Source of the DNA: Flavobacteriaceae bacterium
GTDB taxonomy: Bacteria > Bacteroidota > Bacteroidia > Flavobacteriales > Flavobacteriaceae
Direction: 5' to 3'
Assembly: GCA_019752245.1 (NCBI GenBank)
Contig: JAIEMH010000373.1
Span: 1-7,013, forward strand
DNA length: 7,013 bases
Shown one piece after another: positions 6,894 to 7,013 of this stretch. The translations under genes and the position numbers were made by a program. The notes under the pieces are model-generated. The model was not told the origin of the DNA. It worked only from the letters and a program-made list of their open reading frames with translations, and made no database searches. Each line of letters opens with the position of its first letter. Position 1 is the stretch's first letter.

Positions 6894-7013
6894 TGCGTAC
6901 GCGACCCTTTATGTATGACTCATTCCTCAAATCGAATAAAAACTGAGCCCGCGCACTCACGAGGAAAAGGAAGATCGTGAAGCGCTCGCGCCAACGGCGG
7001 CGGCGTCACCTTC
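6894..7013. other. Compositionally foreign right end
   Basis: By hand count, 47 of the 73 bases at 6941-7013 are G or C (about 64%), while a typical stretch of the neighbouring gene (6061-6120) has 13 of 60. The change coincides with loss of the T9SS reading frame. Bases 6901-6940 are intermediate, so the exact junction is uncertain, probably between 6880 and 6940. The sequence suggests a high-GC organism or replicon, but it is too short to assign. Confidence 0.6.
6977..7013 (+). CDS. Possible start of a high-GC gene, runs off the right edge
   Basis: A GTG at 6977 opens a frame to the window edge, giving a very basic N-terminus, MKRSRQRRRRHL. AAGGAAG at 6967-6973 is a good Shine-Dalgarno sequence about five bases upstream, which the flavobacterial genes here lack. 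The in-frame stop upstream is TGA at 6944-6946. With only 12 codons visible no product can be named. The Arg run may simply reflect the CGG repeats, so this is a weak call. Confidence 0.2.
   Translation, partial: MKRSRQRRRRHL

Noticed and set aside
6883..7005. Minus-strand open frame reading as a signal-peptide-like sequence (Arg-rich start, then FTIFLFLVSARAQ)
   Set aside because: It has a stop at 7006-7008 and another at 6880-6882, with no ATG before the hydrophobic stretch. The only GTG lies inside it, so it has no usable start and spans the composition break.

Overview
The window looks like a piece of an AT-rich Flavobacteriaceae chromosome, probably Flavobacterium or a close relative. 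Three things point there. Two secreted proteins have the architecture of type IX secretion system (T9SS) cargo. Start codons are preceded by A-rich leaders without Shine-Dalgarno sequences. Three intergenic regions carry boxes that match the Bacteroidetes -7 promoter consensus TAnnTTTG.

Layout from left to right: (1) Positions 1-3066, minus strand, hold the first 1022 residues of a very large secreted metzincin metalloprotease. It has a signal peptide, propeptide, reprolysin-like catalytic domain, a chain of beta-sandwich modules and a P-domain, and its C-terminus lies off the left edge. (2) A 191-bp AT-rich divergent promoter region separates it from ribF (3258-4190, +), the bifunctional riboflavin kinase/FAD synthetase, which starts at TTG. 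(3) A small unrecognised four-helix membrane protein follows (4300-4746, +) with its own promoter and a palindrome near the predicted transcription start. (4) bioB, biotin synthase (4842-5927, +), is preceded by a -7 box and an inverted repeat. (5) A strong bidirectional hairpin terminator (5944-5980) separates bioB from a convergent minus-strand gene (6000-6893), which encodes the C-terminal part of a T9SS cargo protein including its sorting domain. (6) The last ~120 bp change character: GC rises to about 64% over the final 73 bases, the T9SS gene loses its reading frame there, and a possible foreign gene start with a real Shine-Dalgarno sequence appears on the plus strand.

The genes do not form one pathway. 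ribF and bioB are housekeeping cofactor genes that appear to be transcribed singly; no other biotin gene is visible. The two minus-strand genes that flank them encode exported proteins. I see no CRISPR array, tRNA, rRNA, insertion sequence or defence system. The most notable anomaly is the right-edge junction, which may be a chimeric contig end or a real rearrangement. I find no convincing undescribed system.
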